Positions 15,681 to 24,351 of a DNA stretch of 64,000 nucleotides are shown here, one piece after another; the first letter of the stretch is position 1, and the number at the start of each line of letters is the position of its first letter. Under the pieces are notes generated by a model that worked only from the letters and a program-made list of their open reading frames with translations, was not told the origin of the DNA and made no database searches. Source of the stretch: Archangium sp. (GTDB lineage Bacteria > Myxococcota > Myxococcia > Myxococcales > Myxococcaceae); NCBI GenBank assembly GCA_030695565.1, contig JAUYRZ010000074.1:124001-188000 (forward strand). Direction: 5' to 3'. A program made the translations under genes and the position numbers.

Positions 15681-17720
15681 ATGTCGACTCAGCTCAAGCT
15701 GCTCGCGCTGGCCCTGCTCGTGTGCAGCGCCTGCAAAGTGAAAGAACCCGGCCTCACGGTTCTGGTGACCGCCGAAGATGAAGCCCTCGTGCGTGAAGGG
15801 CTCGCCTTCATCGGTGACCCGCGCATCCACACCACCGTGGTCACCGCGCCCGAAAAAGAGATCACCTCGCGTGAAGGCGTGGTGGTCGCGTTGAGCACCC
15901 AGAGTTCGTGCTCCGAGTGTTACCGCATCGAAGGCAGCGGCACCGTCTTGCACGTCAAAGGCGGCGGCGCGCTCGGCCGGCAATACGGCCTGTGGCATGC
16001 CCTGGAGGCGCTGGGCTACCGCTTCCCTCACCCGCGCTACACCAAGATTCCCACCGACTTCACCACCGCGCACGCGGAGCTGCTCAACGTCGACTACGCG
16101 CCCGACGTGAAGCAGCGGCGTGGCCTGCACCTGCACACCCTGCACCCCATCGAGACGCTGTACGACTTCTGGATTCCCGGGCCCGAGAACCTCGAAGGTG
16201 CGAAGCGGGCCATCGACTTCTTGATCAAGAACCGCGGCAACTACCTGCAGTGGTGCGCCCTGGACGACGTCGTGAAGACGCCTTCATTGCTCCCGGCGTG
16301 GCAGGAGCACACCCGGGCCATCACCGGCTACGCGCACGCGCACGGCGTGAGCACGGGCATCGCGTTGCAGCTGTTCGGCGGCGGCAACCTGCAGAACGCG
16401 TACGACCTCATCGACGATCTCACCGGAGATCCCATACCGGAGATGGAGCGCCGCCTTCACGTGCTGCTCGACGGCAACGGCTTCGACTCGCTCGCCCTGA
16501 GCTTCGGGGAGTTCTTCGCCGAAGAGCCCGCGCGGTTCGTGGCGAACGTGGATGCGACGTATGCGGCCATGCAGCGCGTGCAGCCCGGCGTGGAAGTGAC
16601 CGCGTCGATCCACGTGGGCAACTACGACAACCTGCGCATCGACTTCATGGGCGAGCGGCAGCTCTATTACTTCCTGGTGCGCTACGCGAACCCGGCCATC
16701 GTGCCGTGGGTTCACACCACGATGTTCTTCAATCTCTATGAAGACACCGGGCTGGCGTACCTGCACGAGCAGTTCGACGAACACCGCGCGTACCTCGAGG
16801 GCCGCATCCGCGAGCGCAAGCGGGTGGGCTACTTCCCGGAGTCGGCGTACTGGGTGGCCTTCGACATCAACATTCCCGTGTTCATCCCGCTCTACATCCG
16901 CTCGCGTCACCTCGACCTCGAGCGCATCGCAGCGGTGGGTGAGCTCGATGACCACGTGCTCTTCAGCAGCGGCTGGGAGTGGGGCTACTGGCTCACCGAC
17001 GCCGCCACGCTGCGCATGAGCTACTCGCGGCCCGCGAAGTGGGAAGACGCGGTGAGCGACATCCACGGCGGCTGGGGCGCTCAGGGCGCCACCGCGGCGG
17101 AGCTGATTCGCAAGTTGGGTGAAGCCCAGCACCGCGCGCTGATCATCGAGCGGCTCGCGGCGTACATCGCGGGAAGAGATCAGATCATCGACGCGGGCGA
17201 TCGCCTGGGCATCTTCAGCCAACCGGATCGCCCCGAGTTCTCCGAGCTCCTCGCGGCCACGCCGGCGGAACGCGAAGCCTTCCGCACCCGGGTGGTGGAG
17301 AAGCTCGCGGTGCACGCCGCCGAGCTGGCCGTGCTGGCGGCAGAGGCGGACAGCTTGCCTTCGGATGATCCGGTGCTGGCTGAGTTGAAGCAAGGTGTGC
17401 AGGTCACCGCGGCGCGAGTGGCCTTCATTCATGCGCTCTATGCGGCGACGCTCTCGTACGCGGCGGGTGGCACGGATGGTGGCCTCATCGCGAAAGCAGA
17501 GGCGCAGCTCGCCGTCGCGAAAGAGTTGGTCGCGAAGCGCCGCCGCGCGCTGTGGGATCCGGACCCCAAGACCATCTTGCGCAACACGGTGAACCCGACC
17601 TTCTACCAATACGGCTACCTGCGCGAAGGCGACACGCTGTGCTTCTGGGAACGTGAACGGGCGCAGGCGCGCAATGCGGTGCTGCAGGCCGGGCAGATGG
17701 TTCCTGGCTGCGTGCTTTGA
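15681..17720 (+). CDS. Lipoprotein with alpha-glucuronidase/hexosaminidase-like glycosidase fold
   Basis: 679 aa. The lipobox LLVCSAC (Cys18) places it in the envelope. Residues about 25-130 resemble the carbohydrate-active N-terminal domain found before GH67/GH20 barrels (GGGALGRQYGLWHALEALGYRFPHP). The central part (about 140-460) looks like a TIM barrel, with motifs NRGNYLQWCALDD, LALSFGEFFAEEP, FPESAYWVAFDINIPVF and GWEWGYWL. The C-terminal 200 residues are helical. Acidic residues at strand ends (for example SFGEFF) are candidate catalysts. It is similar in layout to DUF4838-type proteins. Substrate is unknown. Confidence 0.7.
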   Translation: MSTQLKLLALALLVCSACKVKEPGLTVLVTAEDEALVREGLAFIGDPRIHTTVVTAPEKEITSREGVVVALSTQSSCSECYRIEGSGTVLHVKGGGALGRQYGLWHALEALGYRFPHPRYTKIPTDFTTAHAELLNVDYAPDVKQRRGLHLHTLHPIETLYDFWIPGPENLEGAKRAIDFLIKNRGNYLQWCALDDVVKTPSLLPAWQEHTRAITGYAHAHGVSTGIALQLFGGGNLQNAYDLIDDLTGDPIPEMERRLHVLLDGNGFDSLALSFGEFFAEEPARFVANVDATYAAMQRVQPGVEVTASIHVGNYDNLRIDFMGERQLYYFLVRYANPAIVPWVHTTMFFNLYEDTGLAYLHEQFDEHRAYLEGRIRERKRVGYFPESAYWVAFDINIPVFIPLYIRSRHLDLERIAAVGELDDHVLFSSGWEWGYWLTDAATLRMSYSRPAKWEDAVSDIHGGWGAQGATAAELIRKLGEAQHRALIIERLAAYIAGRDQIIDAGDRLGIFSQPDRPEFSELLAATPAEREAFRTRVVEKLAVHAAELAVLAAEADSLPSDDPVLAELKQGVQVTAARVAFIHALYAATLSYAAGGTDGGLIAKAEAQLAVAKELVAKRRRALWDPDPKTILRNTVNPTFYQYGYLREGDTLCFWERERAQARNAVLQAGQMVPGCVL

Positions 17721-18254
17721 CTAGGGGCAGATCGGCAGATCCCACGCGCCGTTGAGCGGCGAAGTACCGCCATCGCTGCTCGAGGTGAGCGTGGTCTGAA
17801 ACGTGCCCGTGATGCGCGTGGGCGTGACCATGTTTATGGTCGCCGTGCCTGACGTGGCGATGCCGTAGCCCACGTTGAACAACGTGCTCACCTGCCCCAC
17901 GCGCGGCTCCACGCCGGTGACGATGCGGTAGGCCCCCGGGTTCAACAGGCCCGCGTCGGCGTTGGTGAGCTCCAGGCTGACCACCCGCGTGCCATGGGGA
18001 AGAGCGCTGTTGCAACCGGCATCCTGAGCGTCGTGCATGACGATGGTGATGGAGTCGAACCGCCGCCCCGCATCCGACGCGAACGACGCCGTCGCGGCCA
18101 TCGGGGTGAACGAGGTCTCCCCCATCAAGCTGAAGCTCGCCCCACCATCGTTGATCGGTCCGCCCGCGCCGGTGCCACTGGCGATGGTGCCGCCATCGAG
18201 GCCCGAAGAAGAACACGCGCTCAACACCACCACCGCCAGAACCCGAAAGTGCAT
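17721..18254 (-). CDS. Small lipoprotein of unknown function
   Basis: 177 aa. The signal MHFRVLAVVVLSACSSSG has a lipobox LSAC. A Gly/Ser/Thr-rich spacer follows, then a beta-rich domain (FSLMGETSFTPMAATASFAS, VVSLELTNADAGLLNPGAYRIV, RITGTFQTTLTSS). Two Cys in the mature part (CNSALPHG and the C-terminal LPICP) may form a disulphide. It is convergent with the glycosidase-like gene, the two stops abutting. No family is recognised. Confidence 0.7.
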   Translation of the reverse strand: MHFRVLAVVVLSACSSSGLDGGTIASGTGAGGPINDGGASFSLMGETSFTPMAATASFASDAGRRFDSITIVMHDAQDAGCNSALPHGTRVVSLELTNADAGLLNPGAYRIVTGVEPRVGQVSTLFNVGYGIATSGTATINMVTPTRITGTFQTTLTSSSDGGTSPLNGAWDLPICP

Positions 18255-18354
18255 CGAAGCACCGTGGCTGGCGCGTCTGGCTCACACAAGGCGGGGCCCA
18301 ATCTCAGCGTGAAGCGCTTCCCGAACAAAGGGGAGCGACGCGTATGCTTTGCGC

Positions 18355-19302
18355 ATGCTCTCGCTCCTCGTGTCGATTCTTGCGGCCACGCCGGTTCACG
18401 TCATCGCCGTGCACGGCGCGCGGAGCACCGGAGCGCTCGAGAAATTGAAGGGTCTTCCCGCCACCACCATCGACGCCACGGCGCTGCACACGTACCTGCT
18501 GCGCACCGAAGGCATGTTCCCCATGCAGGACTTCGAAGGCTTCAGCGCCGCGCCAATCGCCGAGTGGGCGCCCGCTTCGGCCGAGACCTGGAAACAAGGC
18601 GTCGCGCACTGCCAGACCGTGGTGGGGCCTCCACCCTGGAAGGCCGGCATCGGCGGCGCGCTCGCGTGTGCGAACCGGCTGTCGGTCTACCTGTGGCAAC
18701 AGTTCGCCTCGCAGCAAAAGGCCGCGCGCGTCTTCGAGATCGACGTGGTGCTCGACGAGCGCAAAGGCAAGGTGAACGTGCGCGGCTCGGTGTGGGAGCC
18801 CCACTCGCGCGACCAGCTCTTCCTCGACGAGACGGTGCCTGTCGCTGAGCTCGATAAGACAGTAGAGCGCGTGGTGTCCGCCCTCATCGCGAAGAAGGGC
18901 AAACCCCAGGCGCGCAACGTCATCTCCGAGCTCGCGTCGGCCCTGCTGGGCGACCCGTTCGCGGGCCAGGCGAAGGCCACCACGCCCGTCGCCTTCAAGA
19001 AGACCTGCGCGGCGATGCCCAAAAGCCTGACCATCACGCCCAAAGGAATCCTGGCCGACTCGCTCTCCGCGCGTTGGACGCCGGAAGGCGCGGCCGCACC
19101 CGCGATGCCTTGCACGCTCACCTTCAACGAACACACCGAAGCAGGCGTGGGCGAGGTGTTGACCCTCATGACCACGCTGATGACCTGCAGCTCGAACATC
19201 GTCTCGGCGGAGTTCGCCAAGTCAGGTGCGCTCAAGCGCCCGATGGTCGACCTCGTCTCCGAGCGCCTGGTGCAGGGCCTGGCCACCAAGCTCTGCAAGT
19301 AG
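18355..19302 (+). CDS. Secreted protein of unknown function
   Basis: The ATG at 18355 is preferred over TTG at 18349; 315 aa. A signal peptide is likely (MLSLLVSILAATPVHVIA). The region 150-185 (VLDERKGKVNVRGSVWEPHSRDQLFLDETVPVAELDKTVERVVSALI) resembles lipoprotein/TPR-associated beta-alpha modules seen in myxobacterial secreted proteins. Four or more Cys in the mature protein suggest disulphides. The gene is convergent with the OMP at 19303, with no gap. I do not recognise a family. Confidence 0.7.
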   Translation: MLSLLVSILAATPVHVIAVHGARSTGALEKLKGLPATTIDATALHTYLLRTEGMFPMQDFEGFSAAPIAEWAPASAETWKQGVAHCQTVVGPPPWKAGIGGALACANRLSVYLWQQFASQQKAARVFEIDVVLDERKGKVNVRGSVWEPHSRDQLFLDETVPVAELDKTVERVVSALIAKKGKPQARNVISELASALLGDPFAGQAKATTPVAFKKTCAAMPKSLTITPKGILADSLSARWTPEGAAAPAMPCTLTFNEHTEAGVGEVLTLMTTLMTCSSNIVSAEFAKSGALKRPMVDLVSERLVQGLATKLCK

Positions 19303-20061
19303 TCAGTCGGGGCGCTGCTGCGGGCGGTCCGAAGGGTGGCCGAGCCCTTCCCCTTCAGGCGCCGGCGTCGGCACGTAGGTCAGCTCGAGCACGCCGCCGA
19401 AGTTGTTGCCCGAATACGGGCTGGGCAGCTGCGCGCCGGCAGAGAGCTGGAAGTTCTTCCCGATGAACACCACCACGCCGACCACCGCCACGCTCACCGC
19501 GTTGAGGCCGATGACCCAGTCGCCTTGCGCGTGCAGGTAGTGCTCGACGAGGGGCAGCTCGAAACCAAAGAGGCCGCCCGCGGGAGGGCCCCCGCCAATC
19601 GCTCCGCGCGTGCCGGTGTAGGCGCCGAAGACGTAGGAGCCGAAGCGGCCCGGGGCTTCGAAGCGCGCGGTGGCCCAGCCGTAGATGACGGGCTCGAGCG
19701 CGGTGGTGTTCGGCACGAAGCCGACCCCTCCCTGCGTACCGAGCTCGACGGCGAACCACTCCGCCGGTGAGAAGTAGACGTTGGCGTTGAAGGTGGTCGA
19801 CGAGCTGGCGGGCGACTCCGCGTGGAGATCACCTACGTGGTAGAGCGGCATGTGAAACAGGTTCATGCCCAGCTCGAGCCACTTGAAGATGCCGAGCTCG
19901 AGCGTGGTGTTCACCTCGCCGCCTTCTCCCGTGGCGCCCACCTGCACCTGGCCGAAGAGACGCCCCTGAACGGTCTCCTGCGTCGAAGGAACGTTGAAGA
20001 GGCTCTCCTGCGCGAAGGCGGCGGACGGCAACGCGAGGAGAAGGAACAGAAGACGTCGCAT
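19303..20061 (-). CDS. Predicted outer-membrane beta-barrel protein
   Basis: 252 aa. The signal peptide is MRRLLFLLLALPSAAFAQ, cleaved after AFA. The mature part alternates hydrophobic and polar residues with many Gly and aromatic positions (GRLFGQVQVGATGEGGEVNT, TTFNANVYFSPAEWFAVELG, VIYGWATARFEAPGRFGSYVF, FIGKNFQLSAGAQLPSPYSG), a beta-barrel pattern. The C-terminus extends past the last strand with a short acidic/Pro tail, unlike the usual terminal aromatic. Function unknown. Confidence 0.75.
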   Translation of the reverse strand: MRRLLFLLLALPSAAFAQESLFNVPSTQETVQGRLFGQVQVGATGEGGEVNTTLELGIFKWLELGMNLFHMPLYHVGDLHAESPASSSTTFNANVYFSPAEWFAVELGTQGGVGFVPNTTALEPVIYGWATARFEAPGRFGSYVFGAYTGTRGAIGGGPPAGGLFGFELPLVEHYLHAQGDWVIGLNAVSVAVVGVVVFIGKNFQLSAGAQLPSPYSGNNFGGVLELTYVPTPAPEGEGLGHPSDRPQQRPD

Positions 20062-20214
20062 GGCGGCGGAACTGAGTTGATCTCAGGCCACATCGCCACT
20101 GCTTCCGCTTCGCCGACACACGCGCAGAGCGGTTTCGAGCAAGTCGAGGGAGCAGCTCCGCATCGCGCAGGAGTGCCATCTCGAGTGGGCTCCTGCGTCG
20201 AAGTACCCGCGCGT

Positions 20215-21096
20215 TCAGCGCAGCGCGCGTTGGGGCGCCCAGACCTCGAGCAGCCTGCGCGCCATCATCAACAACGCCGCGCCCGGCCGTGGCGGCGAAG
20301 GGGCCGGCAGCGTGGCCGGCGCCTCACTCACGTAGCGATCGGGCATTCGGGGGACGAGGAACTGGCCGATGATCGCCTCGATGGTGCTCCAGCCCACCCA
20401 CAGTTCTTCCGAGCGGTGTTCGACGGCGTAGAGCACCGCGTCGGCGATCACCTCCGACTCGGAGTGAGGCGTCACCGTGCGCGGCGTCTGGGGCCCCGGC
20501 AGCTGCAGCATCGTCACTTTGATCTGGCTGCGCTCGTGCGCGAGCTCACTGCGCAAAGAATCGGTGAAGCCGCGCACCGCTGCTTTCGACGCGCAGTACG
20601 CGCTCTGGAACGGGCTGGAGCGGTACCCCAACGCCGAGCCGATCTGCACGATGGTGCCCGCGTCGCACGTGCGCATGTGGCGCAGCGCGGCCAGCGTTCC
20701 GTGCACGGTGCCCAGGTAGTCGACCTCGATGACGCGCCGGTACTCCTCGGGCGTCATGCGGCTGATGGGCGAGTACACCGTGACGATCGCGTTGTTCACC
20801 CAGACGTCGATGCCGCCCCACTGCGCGACCACTTCTTCGGCCGCCCTGTCGACGGCGCTGGCATCGGCTACGTCGACGGGCAACACCAGGCTCTCCCCGC
20901 TCAACGCTTCGACTTCGTGTGCCACCGCGCAGAGCCCCGCTTCACCCCGGGCCAGCAACGCGACCCGCGCGCCATTTGCGCCGGCCGCGCGGGCGATTGC
21001 GCGCCCGATGCCGCTGGAGGCGCCCGTGATGACCACCACCTTGTCGTGCAGTTTCGAGGTTCTCAGAGTGGTTCTCCGAGAGGTCGATGACTGCAT
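20215..21096 (-). CDS. SDR-family NAD(P)-dependent oxidoreductase
   Basis: 293 aa. The cofactor motif TGASSGIG lies at about residues 24-31 and the active-site YCASK motif (Tyr and Lys four apart) near 165, with the catalytic Ser in IVQIGSALG. The NNAG motif reads NNAI, a small deviation. The C-terminal extension (about 240-293, including PAPSPPRPGAALLMMARRLLEVW) is typical of the larger atypical SDRs that follow YxxxK with a hydrophobic helix. Substrate unknown. It lies 24 bp downstream of the serpin stop region, same strand. Confidence 0.9.
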   Translation of the reverse strand: MQSSTSRRTTLRTSKLHDKVVVITGASSGIGRAIARAAGANGARVALLARGEAGLCAVAHEVEALSGESLVLPVDVADASAVDRAAEEVVAQWGGIDVWVNNAIVTVYSPISRMTPEEYRRVIEVDYLGTVHGTLAALRHMRTCDAGTIVQIGSALGYRSSPFQSAYCASKAAVRGFTDSLRSELAHERSQIKVTMLQLPGPQTPRTVTPHSESEVIADAVLYAVEHRSEELWVGWSTIEAIIGQFLVPRMPDRYVSEAPATLPAPSPPRPGAALLMMARRLLEVWAPQRALR

Positions 21097-21120
21097 TTCT
21101 CGAGCCCGGGTCCCTGATTT

Positions 21121-22392
21121 TTACCGCGGGTCCACCACGTGCCCCATGAAGAGCAGCGCACCCGTGGCGTTGTCGCGAATGAAGAAGACGAACGGGCGAT
21201 CGATGCGCACGGGCCGGGTGACCGGCACGGAGGTCTCGCCAAAGACCACCGCGGTGGCGCCCGCAGCTTCGGTGCCTTCTTCGGTGACCTTGATGACCGC
21301 GTGGTGCACCACGTCGCTGATCGACAACGAACGGTCGCCCGTCATACCGGAGAAGTCAGCCTCACTGCTGAACGCAACGCCCAGGCCCTGCGTCTGGAGC
21401 GGCGCGCTGAGCATCGTCTCGAGGTCGATCTCGAACTTCGGCATCGAGAACTCGAGCTGGCCGGGCGCGAGCGCGGCGAGGTAGCTGTCGAGCTTCGCGA
21501 CGTCGAGGCTGTTCTCGAAGGCGGCCAGCTGACCCGCGGCCGGCGCCATCAGGAGCATGGAGACCTCGTTGCCCTGGTACGGCAGTTCGACCACGTCGAC
21601 GCCAGCGATCGTCGCGGAGCGAGCAGGCAGAGCGCCGTCGCGCATCAGGGGCACCTGCACCTTGCTGCCGCCTTCGAGCGTGAAAGAGCCGGGGCTGGTG
21701 GCGCTCTTCTCGAAAGGGCTCTGCCAGCTGGCGTTGAAGTAGACCGCGTTCGCCAGCACCACCCGGGTGTCGGCGGTGATGATGCCTTCGGCCAGCAGCT
21801 CGGGAATGAGATCGGCCGTGTGGTAGCTCACGAAGGCGTTGATCGACTTCCGCGCCGGTTCGGGCTGGGTCTTGAAGTCGAGCAGCTTGAGGCCGGTGCC
21901 GTACTGGCGCGCGAGGAGATCGAGGTAGCCCTGCTCGAGGCGAAAGCCCTTCTGCGCGAAGGTCTGGTTCACGATCGCCAGCTTGAAGGGGCGGCCGTTG
22001 GTGCCCTGCTGCCCCTGGCCGCGGCTGGCGAGCGCGCGATCGAGCGTGTTCATCGCAGCGTGGAAGTCTTCCTGCGGGAGGCCGATGTTCAGCGTGCTGC
22101 GGAAGGCGTCGAGCGTGGTGCCCGCGGCGCCGGCAGAGGCCATGCTCAGCGCGGTGGTGATGGAGGCCGGTGAGGTGATGACGTTCTTCGCGGCGTTCGT
22201 GGTGTTGCGGTTGAGCGTCAGCGTGAACTCGTTGAGCCCGGCGACGGCCTGCGCGACGTCGCTCGCGGGGGCCTGGGTGGTGAGGCGCTCGACGGTGCTC
22301 TTCGCGTCTTCACCGGCTTGCGGCTCGGGGCGCGTGCAGCCGAGGGTCATCGAGAACAGCACCAACGCGGACAGGAGCTTCGTCTTGAACAT
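21121..22392 (-). CDS. Serpin-family protease inhibitor lipoprotein
   Basis: The ATG at 22392 gives 423 aa with signal MFKTKLLSALVLFSMTLGC (lipobox), so it is membrane-anchored. The serpin fold is clear: NVITSPASITTALSMASAGAAGTT, VVLANAVYFNASWQSPF, the breach/shutter region, and the C-terminal RPFVFFIRDNATGALLFMGHVVDP. The reactive-loop hinge reads EEGTEAAGATAVV, with small residues at P15-P9 as needed for strand insertion, so it should be inhibitory. By spacing from the hinge P1 is near Thr-Ser (GETSV), suggesting an elastase- or subtilisin-like target. It could protect the cell from its own secreted proteases. Confidence 0.92.
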   Translation of the reverse strand: MFKTKLLSALVLFSMTLGCTRPEPQAGEDAKSTVERLTTQAPASDVAQAVAGLNEFTLTLNRNTTNAAKNVITSPASITTALSMASAGAAGTTLDAFRSTLNIGLPQEDFHAAMNTLDRALASRGQGQQGTNGRPFKLAIVNQTFAQKGFRLEQGYLDLLARQYGTGLKLLDFKTQPEPARKSINAFVSYHTADLIPELLAEGIITADTRVVLANAVYFNASWQSPFEKSATSPGSFTLEGGSKVQVPLMRDGALPARSATIAGVDVVELPYQGNEVSMLLMAPAAGQLAAFENSLDVAKLDSYLAALAPGQLEFSMPKFEIDLETMLSAPLQTQGLGVAFSSEADFSGMTGDRSLSISDVVHHAVIKVTEEGTEAAGATAVVFGETSVPVTRPVRIDRPFVFFIRDNATGALLFMGHVVDPR

Positions 22393-22592
22393 GAGTGTTT
22401 TTCCCAGTGGAAAATTCGGCCGGGGAGCGCTTGAGCAAGTCTGGGGCCGAGGGAGAGGCCTCCGAAGGTCGCGAGGTTGGCGCGGCGTGCCCTCACGAAT
22501 TTCTGTGATCAACGGACGGGCACGAGGAAAGCGTGTGTGTCGGTTGGTCGACGATGGGGGTCGCAGCGATCAGGCCCTCGCGCGCAAAAGGA

Positions 22593-22650
22593 TGTTCATG
22601 TGACATGGTGCGCCCCGGTGATGGTCTCCGGGCGGCTCGTCACATGAGCA
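22593..22650 (-). terminator. Nested hairpin downstream of the trehalose operon
   Basis: TGTTCATGTGAC (22593-22604) and GTCACATGAGCA (22639-22650) pair over 12 bp (one G-T type mismatch). The enclosed 34 nt hold an inner CCCGG/CCGGG stem. On the minus strand, downstream of the treZ stop, the structure is followed by TCCTTTTGCGC. It probably ends the treXYZ transcript; it lies in the 294-bp gap upstream of the serpin gene, which holds nothing else I can assign. Confidence 0.55.
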
Positions 22651-22686
22651 TCTTCGTCGCGAAGTTCTTCGGGGCCCTCACCTGAC

Positions 22687-24351
22687 TCAGCTTCGATTCA
22701 CCCAGATGGCGCACCCTTCGCGCGCGAGCAGCGTGACTCCGTTCTCTCTGCGCGGCGGCTCAGGCCAGGAGAGCTCGAGCCGGCCCGGCGGCGTGGGAAT
22801 CCGCACTACCGCATCGCCGATCGTCCCCACCAACGTCAGCCGCCCACGTCGCAAGGTGATCGTCTTCGTGTCGTGATCGACCGCGACCTGCATCGCGTCA
22901 CGCCGCCCATCGGTGAGCTCAGGCAACTGGTGCCGCAGCCCCAGCAGCGAGCGGTACCACACCAACATCTCCCGGTGCGGAGACCGCTCGCGTTCACTCC
23001 AATCGAGCACCGAGCGCTCCATCGTCGCTGCGGCCTGCGGATCCGGCAGCTCACCGACGACCGAAGCATGCTCCGCGCGGCGGCCCTCTTGAACGGCCTT
23101 CGCCAGCTCGGGATTCTCGTGGTCGGTGAAGTACTGAAACGGAGAATACGCGCCCCACTCTTCCCCTTCGAACAACAGCGGCACGAACGGCGAGGTCAGC
23201 ATCAACGCCGCTGCGAAGCGCATCCGCCCTGCTGACGTGAGCTGGCCGAGCCGCTCACCCCGCGCGCGATTGCCGATCTGATCGTGGTTCTGAATGCAGG
23301 CAATACACCGCGTGCCATCAGGCGGACCCATCGGGCGATCGTGAATGGTGCCCTTCCCCACCAACGCCGTCTCGATGTCCGCGAGGGAGCCGTACTTCGC
23401 GTAGTACCCCTGCTGTTCCCCGGTGAACGCCGCGTGGATCGCGTGATGGAGATCGTCGAACCAGAACCCATCGAGCCCGTCGCCGCCCTTGTTCTTCGGC
23501 AGCACCAACCGCGGCTCGTTGTCTTCGTTCTCGGCGATCAACACCGCGGGCCGCTCGAGCGCGCGAACTTCGTCTGCCAGCTCGGAGAGAATGTGCTTCG
23601 GCGAGTCGTCGTAGATCGCGTGCGTCGCGTCGAGGCGCAGGCCGTCGAGATGACAGTCGCGCAGCCAGTAGAGGGCGTTGTCGAGGAAGAAGCGGCGCAC
23701 GCCCGGTGACGAGAAGTCGATCGCCGGACCCCACGGCGTCTTGTGACGCTCCGTGAAGAACGGCGCGAACTCCGAGAGGTAGTTCCCGTCGGGCCCGAGG
23801 TGGTTGTAGACGACGTCGAGGATCACCGAGAGGCCCTTGCTGTGCGCTCCATCGACGAAGCGGCGCAGCGCGTCGATGCCGCCGTAGACGGTGTGCACTG
23901 CGAAGAGATTGACTCCGTCGTAGCCCCAGCCGCGCCGCCCAGGGAACGCGTTGAGCGGCATGAGCTCGACGTGGGTGATGCCCAGCGCGATGAGTTCGTC
24001 GAGGCGTTCGAGCGCGGAGTCGAGCGTGCCTTGCCTCGTGAAGGTGCCGACGTGAAGTTCGTAGATGACGCCGCGGCCCAGCGGCACTGCGCGGAAGCTC
24101 GCGTCGGTCCACGGGTAGACGGGATCGATCCACTGCGATGGGCCGTGCACGCCGGAAGGTTGCAGACGGGAGCGGGGGTCGGGACGTGCGGGACCGCCGT
24201 CGAGCGAGACGGCGTAGTGGGTGCCTACCGGTGGTGCGGGGGCGGACCAGAGGCCGTCTGCGCGCGGCTCGGCGGTGATGCGCCGCTCGGGTTCGTAGAG
24301 GATGAGTTCGACTTGTTTCGCGTTGGGTGCCCAGACCTGGAAGTTCGTCAT
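22687..24351 (-). CDS. treZ: Malto-oligosyltrehalose trehalohydrolase
   Basis: 554 aa from ATG at 24351. The enzyme releases trehalose from the terminal maltooligosyltrehalose made by TreY. An N-terminal beta-sandwich (about 1-85) is followed by a GH13 barrel with YDGVNLFAVHTVYGG, catalytic nucleophile D241 (GLRLDATHAI), acid/base E274 (LIAENEDNE) and QNHDQIGNRARG for the third acidic residue. A C-terminal beta domain ends at VNRS. The start overlaps the treY stop by 4 bp. The Shine-Dalgarno-like GGGGAGAGGG upstream is supplied by repeat A copy 3. Confidence 0.95.
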   Translation of the reverse strand: MTNFQVWAPNAKQVELILYEPERRITAEPRADGLWSAPAPPVGTHYAVSLDGGPARPDPRSRLQPSGVHGPSQWIDPVYPWTDASFRAVPLGRGVIYELHVGTFTRQGTLDSALERLDELIALGITHVELMPLNAFPGRRGWGYDGVNLFAVHTVYGGIDALRRFVDGAHSKGLSVILDVVYNHLGPDGNYLSEFAPFFTERHKTPWGPAIDFSSPGVRRFFLDNALYWLRDCHLDGLRLDATHAIYDDSPKHILSELADEVRALERPAVLIAENEDNEPRLVLPKNKGGDGLDGFWFDDLHHAIHAAFTGEQQGYYAKYGSLADIETALVGKGTIHDRPMGPPDGTRCIACIQNHDQIGNRARGERLGQLTSAGRMRFAAALMLTSPFVPLLFEGEEWGAYSPFQYFTDHENPELAKAVQEGRRAEHASVVGELPDPQAAATMERSVLDWSERERSPHREMLVWYRSLLGLRHQLPELTDGRRDAMQVAVDHDTKTITLRRGRLTLVGTIGDAVVRIPTPPGRLELSWPEPPRRENGVTLLAREGCAIWVNRS

